DNA of 64,000 bases from Pantoea sp. alder81 (GCF_020179835.1 NZ_JAIUDA010000002.1:744001-808000); one strand, 5' to 3'. Shown: positions 47,970 to 56,630, counted from the stretch's first letter. A program made the numbers and translations. Notes: generated from the letters alone by a model not told the origin.

Positions 47970-49578
47970 ACCCGTTTTCCCTTTCCGTCAGGCGGCGGAC
48001 ATTCTTGAGGCTCTGCGTCAGCAGCAGGAAGTGGCAATTATTGATGTGCGCGACGAAGCGCTGTTTGCCACCGGCCATCCGCTATTTGCGGTGAACATTC
48101 CACTCTCCAAACTGGAGCTGGAGCTGTTGGATCGCATTCCACAAGCCACTACAGCCATCACTTTATATGATAACGGCGAGGGCCTGGCGCAGACGGCAGC
48201 AGAGCGCATTGCCGCGCTGGGTTACAGCAATGTGGCGCTGTTAAAAGAGGATTTAGCCGGTTGGCAGGCAGCAGGCGGTGAGCTGTTTATTGATGTGAAT
48301 TCACCGAGTAAAGCCTTTGGCGAACTGGTTGAGCATCACAATCACACCCCTTCCCTGTCAGCCGATGAAGTGCACAGCTTGATCAACAGCGACGCCAACG
48401 TGGTGGTGCTGGATGCCCGCCGCTTTGATGAATACCAGACCATGAGCATTCCAGGCGCCACCAGTGTACCGGGCGGTGAACTGGTGCTGCGCGTGCGCGA
48501 TATCGCGCCATCACCGGAAACCACGGTGATTGTGAACTGTGCGGGACGCACGCGCAGCATCATCGGTACTCAGTCGCTGGTGAACGCGGGCATTCGCAAT
48601 CCGGTGTTTGCATTGCGCAATGGCACCATTGGCTGGACGCTGGCAGGTCACGCGCTGGATAAAGGGCAGTCGCGCCGCTACGGTGAAACCAGCGAAACCG
48701 CACAGCGCCAGGCAGCAAATAACGCGCGAGGCATTGCCGATCGCGCAGGCGTAGAACGTATTCCACTGGCAACGCTTAAGCGCTGGCAGCAGGAACCGCG
48801 TACCACTTACCTGTTTGATGTGCGCGATGCCGATGAGTATGCGGCAGGTCATTTGCCCGGCAGTCGGCATGTTCCCGGCGGACAGCTGGTGCAGGAAACT
48901 GACCATTACGCCAGCGTGCGCGGTGCGCGCATTGTATTGATTGATGACGACGGCGTACGCGCTAATATGACCGCCTCCTGGCTGGCGCAGCTCGGCTGGC
49001 AGGTCTCGGTGCTGGAAGAGCTGCAGGCCAGTGATTTCAGCGCCACCGGCGCCTGGAAAGCGCAGGTTCCTGCTGTTGCGCAGCCCGAGTTTATTTCTCC
49101 GCAGCAACTGGCGGAGTGGCTGGAAGAAGGTCAGACCCAGGTACTGGACTTCACCACGCGCGCCAATCACCTTAACAGTCATATTCCGGGTGCGGGCTGG
49201 CTGCTACGTTCAACACTGCAAAAAGAAGGCAAAGCCATACTGCCAGCGGCACGACGTTATGTGCTGACCTGCGGCAGCAGCCTGCTGGCCGGATATGCGG
49301 TTGAACAGGTGGCGGAACTCACCGGCAAGCCGGTGTTCGTGCTGGAAGGCGGCAACGCGGCCTGGCGCGCCGCGCAGCTGCCTACCGAGCAAGGCGACCA
49401 GCAGTTGCTGTCACCGGCGATTGATCGCTATCGCCGTCCGTATGAAGGTACCGATATCGAACCTGCCGTGATGCAGGCCTATCTGGATTGGGAATACGGT
49501 CTGGTGGCGCAGTTGGGGCGTGATGGCACGCACGGCTTCCGCGTGCTGCCTGCGCAAGCGCAAACCGCAACCGCTTAA
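47962..49578 (+). CDS. Four-domain rhodanese-related sulfurtransferase
   Basis: 538-residue protein with four tandem rhodanese domains (about 8-115, 130-240, 265-370, 378-480). Domains 2 and 4 have active-loop cysteines (VNCAGRTRS, Cys193; LTCGSSLLAG, Cys437); domains 1 and 3 have Asp there (LYDNGEG, LIDDDGV) and should be inactive. So it is two inactive-active pairs in a row. Likely sulfur carrier or persulfide/thiosulfate transferase. The ATG at 47962 overlaps the dioxygenase stop by 8 bp; a longer frame from 47899 would run through the dioxygenase end. No signal peptide, so cytosolic. Confidence 0.88.
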   Translation: MSKPVFPFRQAADILEALRQQQEVAIIDVRDEALFATGHPLFAVNIPLSKLELELLDRIPQATTAITLYDNGEGLAQTAAERIAALGYSNVALLKEDLAGWQAAGGELFIDVNSPSKAFGELVEHHNHTPSLSADEVHSLINSDANVVVLDARRFDEYQTMSIPGATSVPGGELVLRVRDIAPSPETTVIVNCAGRTRSIIGTQSLVNAGIRNPVFALRNGTIGWTLAGHALDKGQSRRYGETSETAQRQAANNARGIADRAGVERIPLATLKRWQQEPRTTYLFDVRDADEYAAGHLPGSRHVPGGQLVQETDHYASVRGARIVLIDDDGVRANMTASWLAQLGWQVSVLEELQASDFSATGAWKAQVPAVAQPEFISPQQLAEWLEEGQTQVLDFTTRANHLNSHIPGAGWLLRSTLQKEGKAILPAARRYVLTCGSSLLAGYAVEQVAELTGKPVFVLEGGNAAWRAAQLPTEQGDQQLLSPAIDRYRRPYEGTDIEPAVMQAYLDWEYGLVAQLGRDGTHGFRVLPAQAQTATA

Positions 49579-49909
49579 TCTTTCGCGCTATAAACAGCGT
49601 CGTGACAAGTTTGTGCTGCTGGGATGAGATCAACTCAGTAAGCACAAGGCTCTGGTAGCGCGATTTATGGCGCACTTTGTTGAGATGCTGATCTCAATGG
49701 ATGAGATCATCTCAGCGCGTAAGAAGCTGCTGCGGTGCGATCCATTGCGCATTGCTTCGAGTGACTTGATATCAATGAGTATGGGCGCATTTCAGTACGC
49801 AAGAAGTTGTCGTCGCACGAACGATGACGCTATTCAACATAGGAAATGAGTAAAAGTAAAATCAGTGAATTTTGAATTGTATTGCATTTGTTCAGGACGA
49901 ACAGAGATT
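49579..49909. other. Gene-free stretch with three ATGAGAT-type palindromes
   Basis: This 331-bp gap between the rhodanese gene and the tRNA-Ala pair holds no convincing gene. It contains GATGAGATCAACTCAG (49623-49638), TTGAGATGCTGATCTCAA (49680-49697) and GATGAGATCATCTCAG (49700-49715), the first and third differing at one base. A second degenerate direct repeat (CGTAAGAAGCTGCTG near 49718 and CGCAAGAAGTTGTCG near 49799) follows. Cause unknown. Confidence 0.5.
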
Positions 49910-49985
<76 letters not shown>

Positions 49986-50025
49986 ACATCTGGAAATCTT
50001 TTTCAGTGCATCGTTAGAAACGATT

Positions 50026-50101
<76 letters not shown>

Positions 50102-50138
50102 AGCACCGAAAAACAGCCGATTTAACTCGACGGACGGC

Positions 50139-50167
50139 ATCATATGAAACCGCTCCCTGAGTGTCAA
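50139..50167 (-). promoter_or_regulatory. Promoter of the tRNA-Ala pair
   Basis: On the minus strand TTGACA (50162-50167) and TATGAT (50139-50144) are separated by 17 bp and followed by a GC-rich discriminator (GCCGTCC), the pattern of stringently controlled stable-RNA promoters. The rest of the 50102-50434 gap (333 bp) holds AAAGGCGG/CCGCCTTT hairpin arms near 50204-50260 and the FNT gene promoter region, but no gene. Confidence 0.85.
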
Positions 50168-50434
50168 CGCCAAATTCTCGTTCTGTGTTCAATCGCTGAA
50201 AAAGGCGGCAAACCGCTGCCACTGAGGCTTTTTTTTGAACTGCGCACCGCCTTTTTTATGCCCTTCCCATCACGCCAGCACGTTACATCACGGTTAAAGT
50301 TGTTAGGAATAATCTTGTATTCGGTATGGGTAAGTGTAAAACTTAGCGCGCTAATTAACCGGTCAACCTTCCAGGGTATATCGCTCTTTGATCGGCCAGC
50401 ACTTTCCCCTTGTTCAATAATAGAAAAGTGAATT

Positions 50435-51220
50435 ATGTCGCTGCATACACCGAAAGAGATCGCCCAACTGGCGATTCAAGCGGGCGTGGCTAAAAGCCGT
50501 TTGCCTGTTTCCACCTTGATGATTCTTGGTTTTATGGCCGGTGCCTTTATTGCCACCGGTTTTCTGTTGGATCTGCATGTTATCAACCAACTGCCTGCTG
50601 AATGGGGCTCCTTTGGCGGCTTCCTCGGCGCAGCGGTGTTCCCGGTTGGCCTGATTCTGACCGTACTGGCCGGCGGCGAACTGTTAACCGGCAACATGAT
50701 GACCTTACCGATTGCCTGGTTCGCCCGCCGTATCAGCGGCTTTAGCGTGCTGCGCAACTGGTTCTGGGTCACGATTGCTAACTTTATCGGCAGCATCGCG
50801 GTCGCCTGGTTCTTTGGCCACATGTTGGGCATGACCGAAGGCGATTATCTGAAAAAGACCGTGGCGATTGCACACGCGAAAGTGAATGCGGATTTCCTGC
50901 ACGCCTTCATTTCCGGCATTGGTTGCAACTGGCTGGTGTGTCTGGCGGTGTGGTTAGCCTTCGCCAGTAAAGACATGGTCGGCAAAATCTTCGGCATGTG
51001 GTTCCCGGTGATGGCCTTCGTCGCGATTGGCTTCCAGCACGTGGTGGCCAACATGTTTATTGTGCCTGCCGCGATTTTTGCCGGACAAATGAGCTGGGCT
51101 GAATTTGCGCCAAACGTGATTGCCGTGTTCCTCGGCAACGGCGTGGGTGGTGCAATATTTGTTGGTCTCACCTATTTCCTTGCTTTCCGTCCTGCCCAGG
51201 CTGAAACCAGCGAAGCTTAA
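50435..51220 (+). CDS. Formate/nitrite transporter-family channel
   Basis: Inner-membrane FNT protein, 261 residues, six helices, probably pentameric. Signature regions: VLAGGELLTGNMMTLPIAWF (family motif 1) and ISGIGCNWLVCLAVWLAF (motif 2), plus the central His in IGFQHVVANMFIVPA and the usual AIAHAKVN omega-type stretch. The group contains FocA (formate), NirC (nitrite) and related monocarboxylate/hydrosulfide channels; the substrate cannot be set from sequence. E. coli K-12 has no such gene beside alaW/yfeC. Ends about 115 bp before yfeC. Confidence 0.88.
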   Translation: MSLHTPKEIAQLAIQAGVAKSRLPVSTLMILGFMAGAFIATGFLLDLHVINQLPAEWGSFGGFLGAAVFPVGLILTVLAGGELLTGNMMTLPIAWFARRISGFSVLRNWFWVTIANFIGSIAVAWFFGHMLGMTEGDYLKKTVAIAHAKVNADFLHAFISGIGCNWLVCLAVWLAFASKDMVGKIFGMWFPVMAFVAIGFQHVVANMFIVPAAIFAGQMSWAEFAPNVIAVFLGNGVGGAIFVGLTYFLAFRPAQAETSEA

Positions 51221-51334
51221 TATCCGATTTATGCCTTTTGTCATCAGACAAGAGGCATTTTCCTGCCTGATTACTTTTCCCCGTTACGTTTTGTTGTAAT
51301 ATGTACAGCTAATGTATTTAACAGGGACAGCATC

Positions 51335-51688
51335 GTGAAAAAGGAATGGCTCACCCCCGAGGAGCTCGCGCTGGAAACGGGCTACAGTCGGCAAACGGTG
51401 AATAAGTGGATCAAACGCGAAAACTGGACAACCACGCCTAAGCCCGGCGTACAGGGTGGTAAAGCGCGATTGATTCATATTGATGAGCGTGTAAAAAGCT
51501 TTGTTCAGTCCACCCGCCACGCGACAGAGCCGGCGGCCAATTACGGTGCTCAACAAAATACGTTACCTGCGTTATTAATAAATTCTGTCCAGCAAATGAC
51601 AACCGCTGAGCAAGATCAACTGGCTGCGTTGTTACTGCGCGAGGGGATAAGTGGCGTGCTGGAACGGCTAGGAATTAAAGAAGATTAA
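51335..51688 (+). CDS. yfeC: YfeC-like HTH DNA-binding protein
   Basis: 117-residue putative regulator (DUF1323). It starts at a GTG (51335) after ACAGGGACAGC. The N-terminal helix-turn-helix KEWLTPEELALETGYSRQTVNKWIKRENWTTTPKPGVQGGKARLIH matches YfeC of E. coli, which lies beside gltX as here. The C-terminal LAALLLREGISGVLERLGIKED is also shared. Function unknown. A strong terminator follows. Confidence 0.9.
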   Translation: MKKEWLTPEELALETGYSRQTVNKWIKRENWTTTPKPGVQGGKARLIHIDERVKSFVQSTRHATEPAANYGAQQNTLPALLINSVQQMTTAEQDQLAALLLREGISGVLERLGIKED

Positions 51689-51722
51689 AAAAAGCCGGGC
51701 GCATCACGCACCCGGCTTTTTT
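51689..51722 (+). terminator. Terminator between yfeC and gltX
   Basis: AAAAAGCCGGG/CCCGGCTTTTTT stem with an 11-base loop; the A/T flanks allow it to work in both directions. Confidence 0.85.
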
Positions 51723-51772
51723 AATACCCACGATAAGTGAAGCGGCAACGCTACAGGCTGCCGCTGACTCAA

Positions 51773-53194
51773 TTAAGCCTGGGCTTCACGCTCAGCAATG
51801 AAGGCCAGCGCTTTTTCGATACGAGCAACACTGCGGTTGCGACCAATCGCTTCAACCGTCACATCCAGTGCCGGAGACTGACCTGCACCGGTCACCGCTA
51901 CGCGCAGTGGCATGCCCACTTTGCCCATGCCCAACTCGAGCGCATCAGCAGCACCCTGAATCGCGTTGTGCACATTCTCCGCGTTCCACTCGCTGTCGCT
52001 CAGCGCTGCCAGCTTGTCACGCACTACTTCCAATGGCTGGCGTGCAACTGGACGCAGATGTTTTTTGGCCGCATCAGCATCAAAGGCTTCAAATTCTTCA
52101 TAGAAGTAACGACAAGAAGCCGCAATCTCGACCAGCGTTTTGCAACGCTCGCCCAGCAGCGTTACCAGCTTCGCCAGTTCCGGGCCGGTGCGGGTATCAA
52201 TATTCTGTTGCTCAATGTGCCACTGCAACTGCGTTGCCACGTATTCCGGCGGCAGCGTATTAATGTAGTGATGGTTCAGCCACTGCAGTTTCTCGGTGTT
52301 AAACGCACTGGCAGACTTGCTCACGGCATCCAGAGTAAACAGTTCGGCCATCTCTGCCACACTGAAAATTTCCTGATCGCCATGTGACCAGCCCAAACGC
52401 ACCAGATAGTTGAGCAACGCTTCCGGCAGATAGCCGTCATCACGGTACTGCATCACACCCACCGCACCATGACGTTTCGACAGCTTCTTACTGTCATCAC
52501 CCAGGATCATGGAGACGTGCGCGTAAGTTGGCACTTCTGCACCAATCGCTTTAAGGATGTTGATCTGGCGTGGCGTGTTGTTGATATGGTCTTCACCACG
52601 GATCACGTGAGTGATACCCATATCCCAGTCATCCACCACCACACAGAAGTTGTAGGTCGGTGAACCGTCGGTACGGCGGATGATCAGATCATCCAACTCC
52701 TGGTTGCTGAACTCAATCGGGCCACGGATCTGGTCATCGAAAATCACCGAACCCTCTTGTGGGTTACGGAAACGCACCACGCAAGGCTCATCCGCCGCAT
52801 GATGTTCATGGCTGTCACGGCAACGACCGTCATAACGTGGCTTCTCGCCTTTCGCCATCTGATCTTCACGCAACGCTTCTAAACGCTCTTTAGAGCAGTA
52901 ACATTTATAAGCCGAGCCTGCTTCAACCATTTCATCAATCACCGCGTTGTAACGGTCAAAGCGCTTGGTCTGATAGTAAGGACCTTCATCCCACTGCAGG
53001 TTGAGCCAGTTCATTCCATCCATGATGGCTTCAATGGCTTCCGGCGTTGAGCGTTCCAGATCGGTATCTTCGATACGCAGAACGAATTCGCCCTTGTTAT
53101 GGCGAGCATAAAGCCAGGAATAAAGAGCAGTACGGGCACCGCCCACATGCAGATAGCCAGTAGGGCTGGGTGCGAAGCGAGTTTTGATTTTCAT
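51773..53194 (-). CDS. gltX: Glutamyl-tRNA synthetase GltX
   Basis: Class I aminoacyl-tRNA synthetase charging tRNA-Glu. It has 473 residues (E. coli 471). The HIGH-type motif is [20 protein letters not shown], the KMSKS-type motif is [15 protein letters not shown]. Zinc-knuckle cysteines are seen in [19 protein letters not shown] and RYDGRCRD. It diverges from the valine tRNA array, as in E. coli. Confidence 0.97.
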   Translation of the reverse strand: MKIKTRFAPSPTGYLHVGGARTALYSWLYARHNKGEFVLRIEDTDLERSTPEAIEAIMDGMNWLNLQWDEGPYYQTKRFDRYNAVIDEMVEAGSAYKCYCSKERLEALREDQMAKGEKPRYDGRCRDSHEHHAADEPCVVRFRNPQEGSVIFDDQIRGPIEFSNQELDDLIIRRTDGSPTYNFCVVVDDWDMGITHVIRGEDHINNTPRQINILKAIGAEVPTYAHVSMILGDDSKKLSKRHGAVGVMQYRDDGYLPEALLNYLVRLGWSHGDQEIFSVAEMAELFTLDAVSKSASAFNTEKLQWLNHHYINTLPPEYVATQLQWHIEQQNIDTRTGPELAKLVTLLGERCKTLVEIAASCRYFYEEFEAFDADAAKKHLRPVARQPLEVVRDKLAALSDSEWNAENVHNAIQGAADALELGMGKVGMPLRVAVTGAGQSPALDVTVEAIGRNRSVARIEKALAFIAEREAQA

Positions 53195-53422
53195 TCAGCA
53201 TTGCCTTAGATGCGCAGGTTTCTTTATCTGGATGACAAAAAAACGGGTTAACGCGAAAAAACAGTGCGCATATTCTAGCAGGTGGGACGCTTTCCTCAAT
53301 GACTCTCGCGGCGGCATCACAGATTGAAGTGCGTTTTTCTGCTAATAAAACCAGCACATTGGCTAAAAGCGCGGCATGCTGCCTAAATTTAAAGCGAACG
53401 CACATTTATGTTTTAAAAAGCG

Positions 53423-53450
53423 TTGACTCACTTCGCTGGATCCCTATAAT
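53423..53450 (+). promoter_or_regulatory. Promoter of the tRNA-Val/tRNA-Lys array
   Basis: TTGACT (53423-53428), 16-bp spacer, TATAAT (53445-53450), then the GC-rich discriminator GCGACTCC typical of stringently controlled tRNA operons. It lies about 17 bp before the first tRNA. Confidence 0.9.
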
Positions 53451-53467
53451 GCGACTCCACACAGCGG

Positions 53468-53543
53468 GGGTGATTAGCTCAGTTGGTAGAGCATCTCCTT
53501 TACACGGAGGGGGTCGGCGGTTCGAGCCCGTCATCACCCACCA
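53468..53543 (+). tRNA. tRNA-Val (TAC anticodon), copy 1
   Basis: 76 bases, encoded CCA. Acceptor GGGTGAT/ATCACCC, anticodon loop TTTACAC with TAC, T-loop GGTTCGAGCCC. Matches the valU-valX-valY-lysV array of E. coli in position. Confidence 0.96.
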
Positions 53544-53589
53544 CTCTAAAAGTGGCTCGCAGTGTGCAAGAGTTTGAAGAGTAAGATAT

Positions 53590-53665
53590 GGGCGATTAGC
53601 TCAGTTGGTAGAGCATCTCCTTTACACGGAGGGGGTCGGCGGTTCGAGCCCGTCATCGCCCACCA
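53590..53665 (+). tRNA. tRNA-Val (TAC anticodon), copy 2
   Basis: 76 bases, encoded CCA. Identical to copy 1 except at the fourth acceptor pair, which is C-G (GGGCGAT/ATCGCCC) in place of T-A, a paired change that keeps the stem intact. Confidence 0.96.
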
Positions 53666-53706
53666 TATCTTAGTCAGATGACACTCTTGTTAAGCAGTTC
53701 CGAAGT

Positions 53707-53782
53707 GGGCGATTAGCTCAGTTGGTAGAGCATCTCCTTTACACGGAGGGGGTCGGCGGTTCGAGCCCGTCATCGCCCACCA
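53707..53782 (+). tRNA. tRNA-Val (TAC anticodon), copy 3
   Basis: 76 bases, encoded CCA. Identical to copy 2, including the C-G acceptor pair. Confidence 0.96.
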
Positions 53783-53786
53783 CTTC

Positions 53787-53862
53787 GGGTCGTTAGCTCA
53801 GTTGGTAGAGCAGTTGACTTTTAATCAATTGGTCGCAGGTTCGAATCCTGCACGACCCACCA
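53787..53862 (+). tRNA. tRNA-Lys (TTT anticodon)
   Basis: 76 bases, encoded CCA, four bases after the third tRNA-Val. Acceptor GGGTCGT/ACGACCC, anticodon stem TTGA.. with loop CTTTTAA and anticodon TTT, T-loop GGTTCGAATCC. Corresponds to lysV. It ends the array. Confidence 0.96.
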
Positions 53863-53866
53863 ATGT

Positions 53867-53894
53867 AAAAAGGCGCCCTAAAGGCGCCTTTTTG
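53867..53894 (+). terminator. Terminator of the tRNA array
   Basis: AAAAAGGCGCC/GGCGCCTTTTT, a 9-11 bp stem with a short CTAA loop and T-run directly after tRNA-Lys. Confidence 0.9.
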
Positions 53895-53953
53895 CTATCT
53901 GCGATTCGCCCCATCCTGACAAAACCTTTGCGATCACTTAACGCTTTACGCGC

Positions 53954-53981
53954 TCAAGCCGCTTTATCCCCTTGCCGATAA
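53954..53981 (+). promoter_or_regulatory. Sigma-28 (FliA) type promoter
   Basis: The -10 element GCCGATAA (53974-53981) is an exact match to the flagellar sigma-28 consensus, with a -35-like TCAAG (53954-53958) at about the right spacing. It drives the FlxA-like gene 30 bp downstream. Confidence 0.75.
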
Positions 53982-54010
53982 CGATAATGGTCTATTGCAA
54001 GGAGAAAACC

Positions 54011-54361
54011 ATGTCTACTATCTCAAGTGTTAGCAGTGTCAGTACCGCAAGCAGCGGTGGCGGGTCGACGTCAGAAGTCGCCAGCCTGAATAAACAAATT
54101 CAAAGCATCACCAAAGAAATTAAAGATTTATCCAGCGATGATTCCCTGACAGATGAACAAAAATCTGAACAGGAACAGATGCTGCAATCGCAGATTCAAA
54201 TGATTGAAGCGCAAATTGCACAAATCGAGCAGCAGGCGGCAGAAAAAGCGCAACAGAAACAGGAAGCACAGCAGCCCACCACGGAAAGTGCAACCAGCGC
54301 CCAGAAAGCCGATGGCATTAACCGTCCGACCGAGTCTAATCAAATTAACGTTTACGTCTAA
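54011..54361 (+). CDS. FlxA-like coiled-coil protein
   Basis: 116-residue protein of the FlxA-like family, unknown function. Low-complexity Ser-rich start ([21 protein letters not shown]), then a coiled coil of Gln/Glu/Ile heptads from about residue 26 to 88 ([18 protein letters not shown]... [17 protein letters not shown]) and a polar tail. The ATG at 54011 follows AGGAGAAAACC; a longer frame starting at 53972 overlaps the promoter. A near-perfect sigma-28 promoter precedes it, consistent with late flagellar-class expression known for flxA. It overlaps the convergent yfeR stop by 4 bp. Confidence 0.82.
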   Translation: MSTISSVSSVSTASSGGGSTSEVASLNKQIQSITKEIKDLSSDDSLTDEQKSEQEQMLQSQIQMIEAQIAQIEQQAAEKAQQKQEAQQPTTESATSAQKADGINRPTESNQINVYV

Positions 54362-55278
54362 AACGCCGGTTTGAGTGCTCGTTGTTGCGCCAGCAGGCTT
54401 GCCTGTTGGCGCACTTCCTGCCAGATGGCTTCCGCGGCGGGTGTCAGAGAGCGATTTTTGCGTTTAATCAGCATCAGATTGCGATGAATTTCCGGATAGA
54501 GTCGCCGCACCGTCAGTTTACGCCCTGCAGGCAACGGTAGCGCCAGCGCAGGTAAAATGCTGATGCCAATGCCCGCTTCCACCATGGGAAATAACGTGGC
54601 GGGATGACCAATTTCCTGCACCACCTGCACCTGAATCGATAACTGCTGTAGCGCCGCATCCACCAGCAGTCGACTTCCTGAGGCATAATCCTGCAAAACC
54701 AGGTTGCGCCCCGCCAGCATCGTCCATTCCGCCTGCTCGACCTGGGCCAGTTCATCATCCGCATGACACAACAGCAGAAACGGCTCCTGCAAAATCGCTT
54801 CGTAATCCAGATCGGCATCCCCTAGCGGCCCAATGACAATGCCAAAATCCACTTCCGCATTGCGTACGCTTTGCAGCACTGACTGCTGAGCGCGATCGTG
54901 CAGAATGACGCGAATATCCGGATAACGTTGCTGGCTGCTGGCCAGACACTGCGGCATCAGGTTCGCCGAGGGCGTCTGACTGGCGGCAACACGCACGGTG
55001 CCACTGCGTTGTTCGCCGTAGCTTCGGACATCCAGTAGCGTGGTATTTAACTCCTCCAGCAAACGCTCCAGGCGCGATGCCAGCTGGTGCCCCGCTTCCG
55101 TCAGCATCACTTCACGCGTGGTGCGGTCCAGTAAACGCACCCCTATTTCCGCTTCCAGCTCTTTAATACTGTGGCTGACCGCCGACTGACTCAGACCAAT
55201 CGCCTGCCCTGCTTGGCTAAAACTGCCTTGCTGCGCCACGGCCACAAAAGTGCGTAACTGACGTAAGGTATAATTCAT
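54358..55278 (-). CDS. yfeR: LysR-family regulator YfeR
   Basis: 306-residue LysR regulator. N-terminal helix-turn-helix [61 protein letters not shown] and effector domain with [13 protein letters not shown] and [32 protein letters not shown] match YfeR of E. coli and Salmonella, which controls the divergent yfeH. The intergenic dyad at 55294-55312 is a candidate site. Effector unknown; osmolarity-linked in Salmonella by my recollection. Confidence 0.92.
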   Translation of the reverse strand: MNYTLRQLRTFVAVAQQGSFSQAGQAIGLSQSAVSHSIKELEAEIGVRLLDRTTREVMLTEAGHQLASRLERLLEELNTTLLDVRSYGEQRSGTVRVAASQTPSANLMPQCLASSQQRYPDIRVILHDRAQQSVLQSVRNAEVDFGIVIGPLGDADLDYEAILQEPFLLLCHADDELAQVEQAEWTMLAGRNLVLQDYASGSRLLVDAALQQLSIQVQVVQEIGHPATLFPMVEAGIGISILPALALPLPAGRKLTVRRLYPEIHRNLMLIKRKNRSLTPAAEAIWQEVRQQASLLAQQRALKPAF

Positions 55279-55293
55279 CGATTTGGCTCATAG

Positions 55294-55312
55294 ATTGATG
55301 CAATAAATCAAT
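55294..55312. promoter_or_regulatory. Candidate YfeR operator
   Basis: ATTGAT-N7-ATCAAT, a 19-bp inverted repeat holding a T-N11-A LysR-type core (T55296/A55310 spacing approximate), 16 bp upstream of the yfeR start and 66 bp upstream of yfeH. Autoregulation and yfeH control are inferred. Confidence 0.5.
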
Positions 55313-55377
55313 TTTATTTCTAAACCCAGCTGGCGCACAATCAGCACCATCATTTTATTTTTAACCGGATTGTAACA

Positions 55378-56379
55378 ATGGGCTTTTTACGACTCGACCC
55401 GATGATGGTCAAACTCATCATCACTGTGCTGCTGGCCAGCTTCATCCCGGCCAAAGGCGGGTTTGTCGATTTCTTTGAATACCTGACCACCGCCGCCATT
55501 GCCCTGCTGTTCTTTATGCACGGCGCCAAGCTGTCACGTGAGAAAATCATTGCCGGTAGTAGCCACTGGCGTTTGCATCTGTGGATCATGTGCAGCACGT
55601 TCGTGGTGTTCCCGATTCTCGGTTTACTGCTGGTGTGGTGGCATCCGGTGAACGTCGGTCCGGAGATTTATACCGGCTTCATTTATCTCTGTATTCTGCC
55701 TGCCACCGTGCAGTCTGCCATCGCTTTCACCTCCATGGCGGGCGGCAATGTTGCGGCGGCCGTCTGTGCCGCATCTGCCTCTAGCCTGCTAGGCGTATTC
55801 ATCTCGCCGCTGCTGGTAAATCTGGTGATGAACGTTCACAGCGATGCGCCGAGCAATGGCCTGGAGCAGATTGGCAAAATCATGCTGCAACTGCTGGTGC
55901 CGTTTGTGATTGGCCATATGTCACGTCGCTGGATTGGCGGCTGGGTGGAAAAACATCGTAGCCTGATTGGTAAAACCGACCAGACCTCGATTCTGTTAGT
56001 GGTCTACTCCGCCTTCAGTGAAGCCGTGGTCAACGGTATCTGGCATCGTGTGGGTGTGGATACTCTGCTGTGGATTCTGGCGGGTAGCGTGCTGATTCTG
56101 TTTGTCGCGCTGGCGATTAACCTAGGTGCCTCGCGTTTGTTCGGCTTCAGCCGTGCCGATGAAATCGTGGTGCTGTTCTGTGGTTCGAAAAAGAGTCTCG
56201 CCAATGGCGTGCCGATGGCCAATATCCTGTTCCCGGCCAGTTCCGTGGGGATTATCGTGCTACCACTGATGATCTTCCATCAGGTGCAGTTGATGGTCTG
56301 TTCGTTCATCGCCCAGCGCTATAAAGCGGGCAATGAGAAGCGGCTGGCTCAGCAGCAAGTCGAAGTACAGAAATCATAA
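55378..56379 (+). CDS. yfeH: Bile acid:sodium symporter-family transporter YfeH
   Basis: Inner-membrane transporter of the SBF/BASS-like family, 333 residues (E. coli 332), about ten helices. Segments FEYLTTAAIALLFFMHGAKLSREKI, LCILPATVQSAIAFTSMAGGNVAAAVCAASASSLLGVFISPLLV and VLFCGSKKSLANGVPMANILFP are typical. Substrate unknown. Divergent from yfeR. The ATG at 55378 has only a weak ribosome site but gives the family N-terminus GFLRLDPMMVKLIITVLLASF. Confidence 0.92.
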   Translation: MGFLRLDPMMVKLIITVLLASFIPAKGGFVDFFEYLTTAAIALLFFMHGAKLSREKIIAGSSHWRLHLWIMCSTFVVFPILGLLLVWWHPVNVGPEIYTGFIYLCILPATVQSAIAFTSMAGGNVAAAVCAASASSLLGVFISPLLVNLVMNVHSDAPSNGLEQIGKIMLQLLVPFVIGHMSRRWIGGWVEKHRSLIGKTDQTSILLVVYSAFSEAVVNGIWHRVGVDTLLWILAGSVLILFVALAINLGASRLFGFSRADEIVVLFCGSKKSLANGVPMANILFPASSVGIIVLPLMIFHQVQLMVCSFIAQRYKAGNEKRLAQQQVEVQKS

Positions 56380-56381
56380 GT

Positions 56382-56409
56382 AAAATGGCCCGCAATTGCG
56401 GGCCATTTT
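56382..56409. terminator. Bidirectional terminator between yfeH and ypeB
   Basis: A 28-bp perfect palindrome centred on AATT (arms AAAATGGCCCGC and its complement) with A/T ends lies between the convergent stop codons. Confidence 0.9.
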
Positions 56410-56410
56410 A

Positions 56411-56629
56411 TTATTCGCTGCGTTTGAGTGGCTTAACCAACTCCTGCAATCCTTCAATTTTGATCGCTAAGGTCAGCTGCATAAGGTCACCCAACCTTCC
56501 AGCGGGAAACTCGTTTTTACGTGCAAACCACAGCAGATACTCTTCCGGCACATCAATCAGCATACGGCCTTTATACTTGCCGAACGGCATCGCGGTATTG
56601 GCGATTTCAACCAGCTGAAATTTATCCAC
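56411..56629 (-). CDS. ypeB: YpeB, DUF3820 protein
   Basis: 72-residue cytosolic protein of unknown function (DUF3820), related to the N-terminal part of some quorum-sensing regulator-like and exonuclease proteins. MDKFQLVEIANTAMPFGKYKGRMLIDVPEEYLLWFARKNEFPAGRLGDLM matches E. coli YpeB. It starts 1 bp after the ligA stop region on the minus strand, so it is cotranscribed with ligA. Confidence 0.94.
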   Translation of the reverse strand: MDKFQLVEIANTAMPFGKYKGRMLIDVPEEYLLWFARKNEFPAGRLGDLMQLTLAIKIEGLQELVKPLKRSE

Positions 56630-56630
56630 A

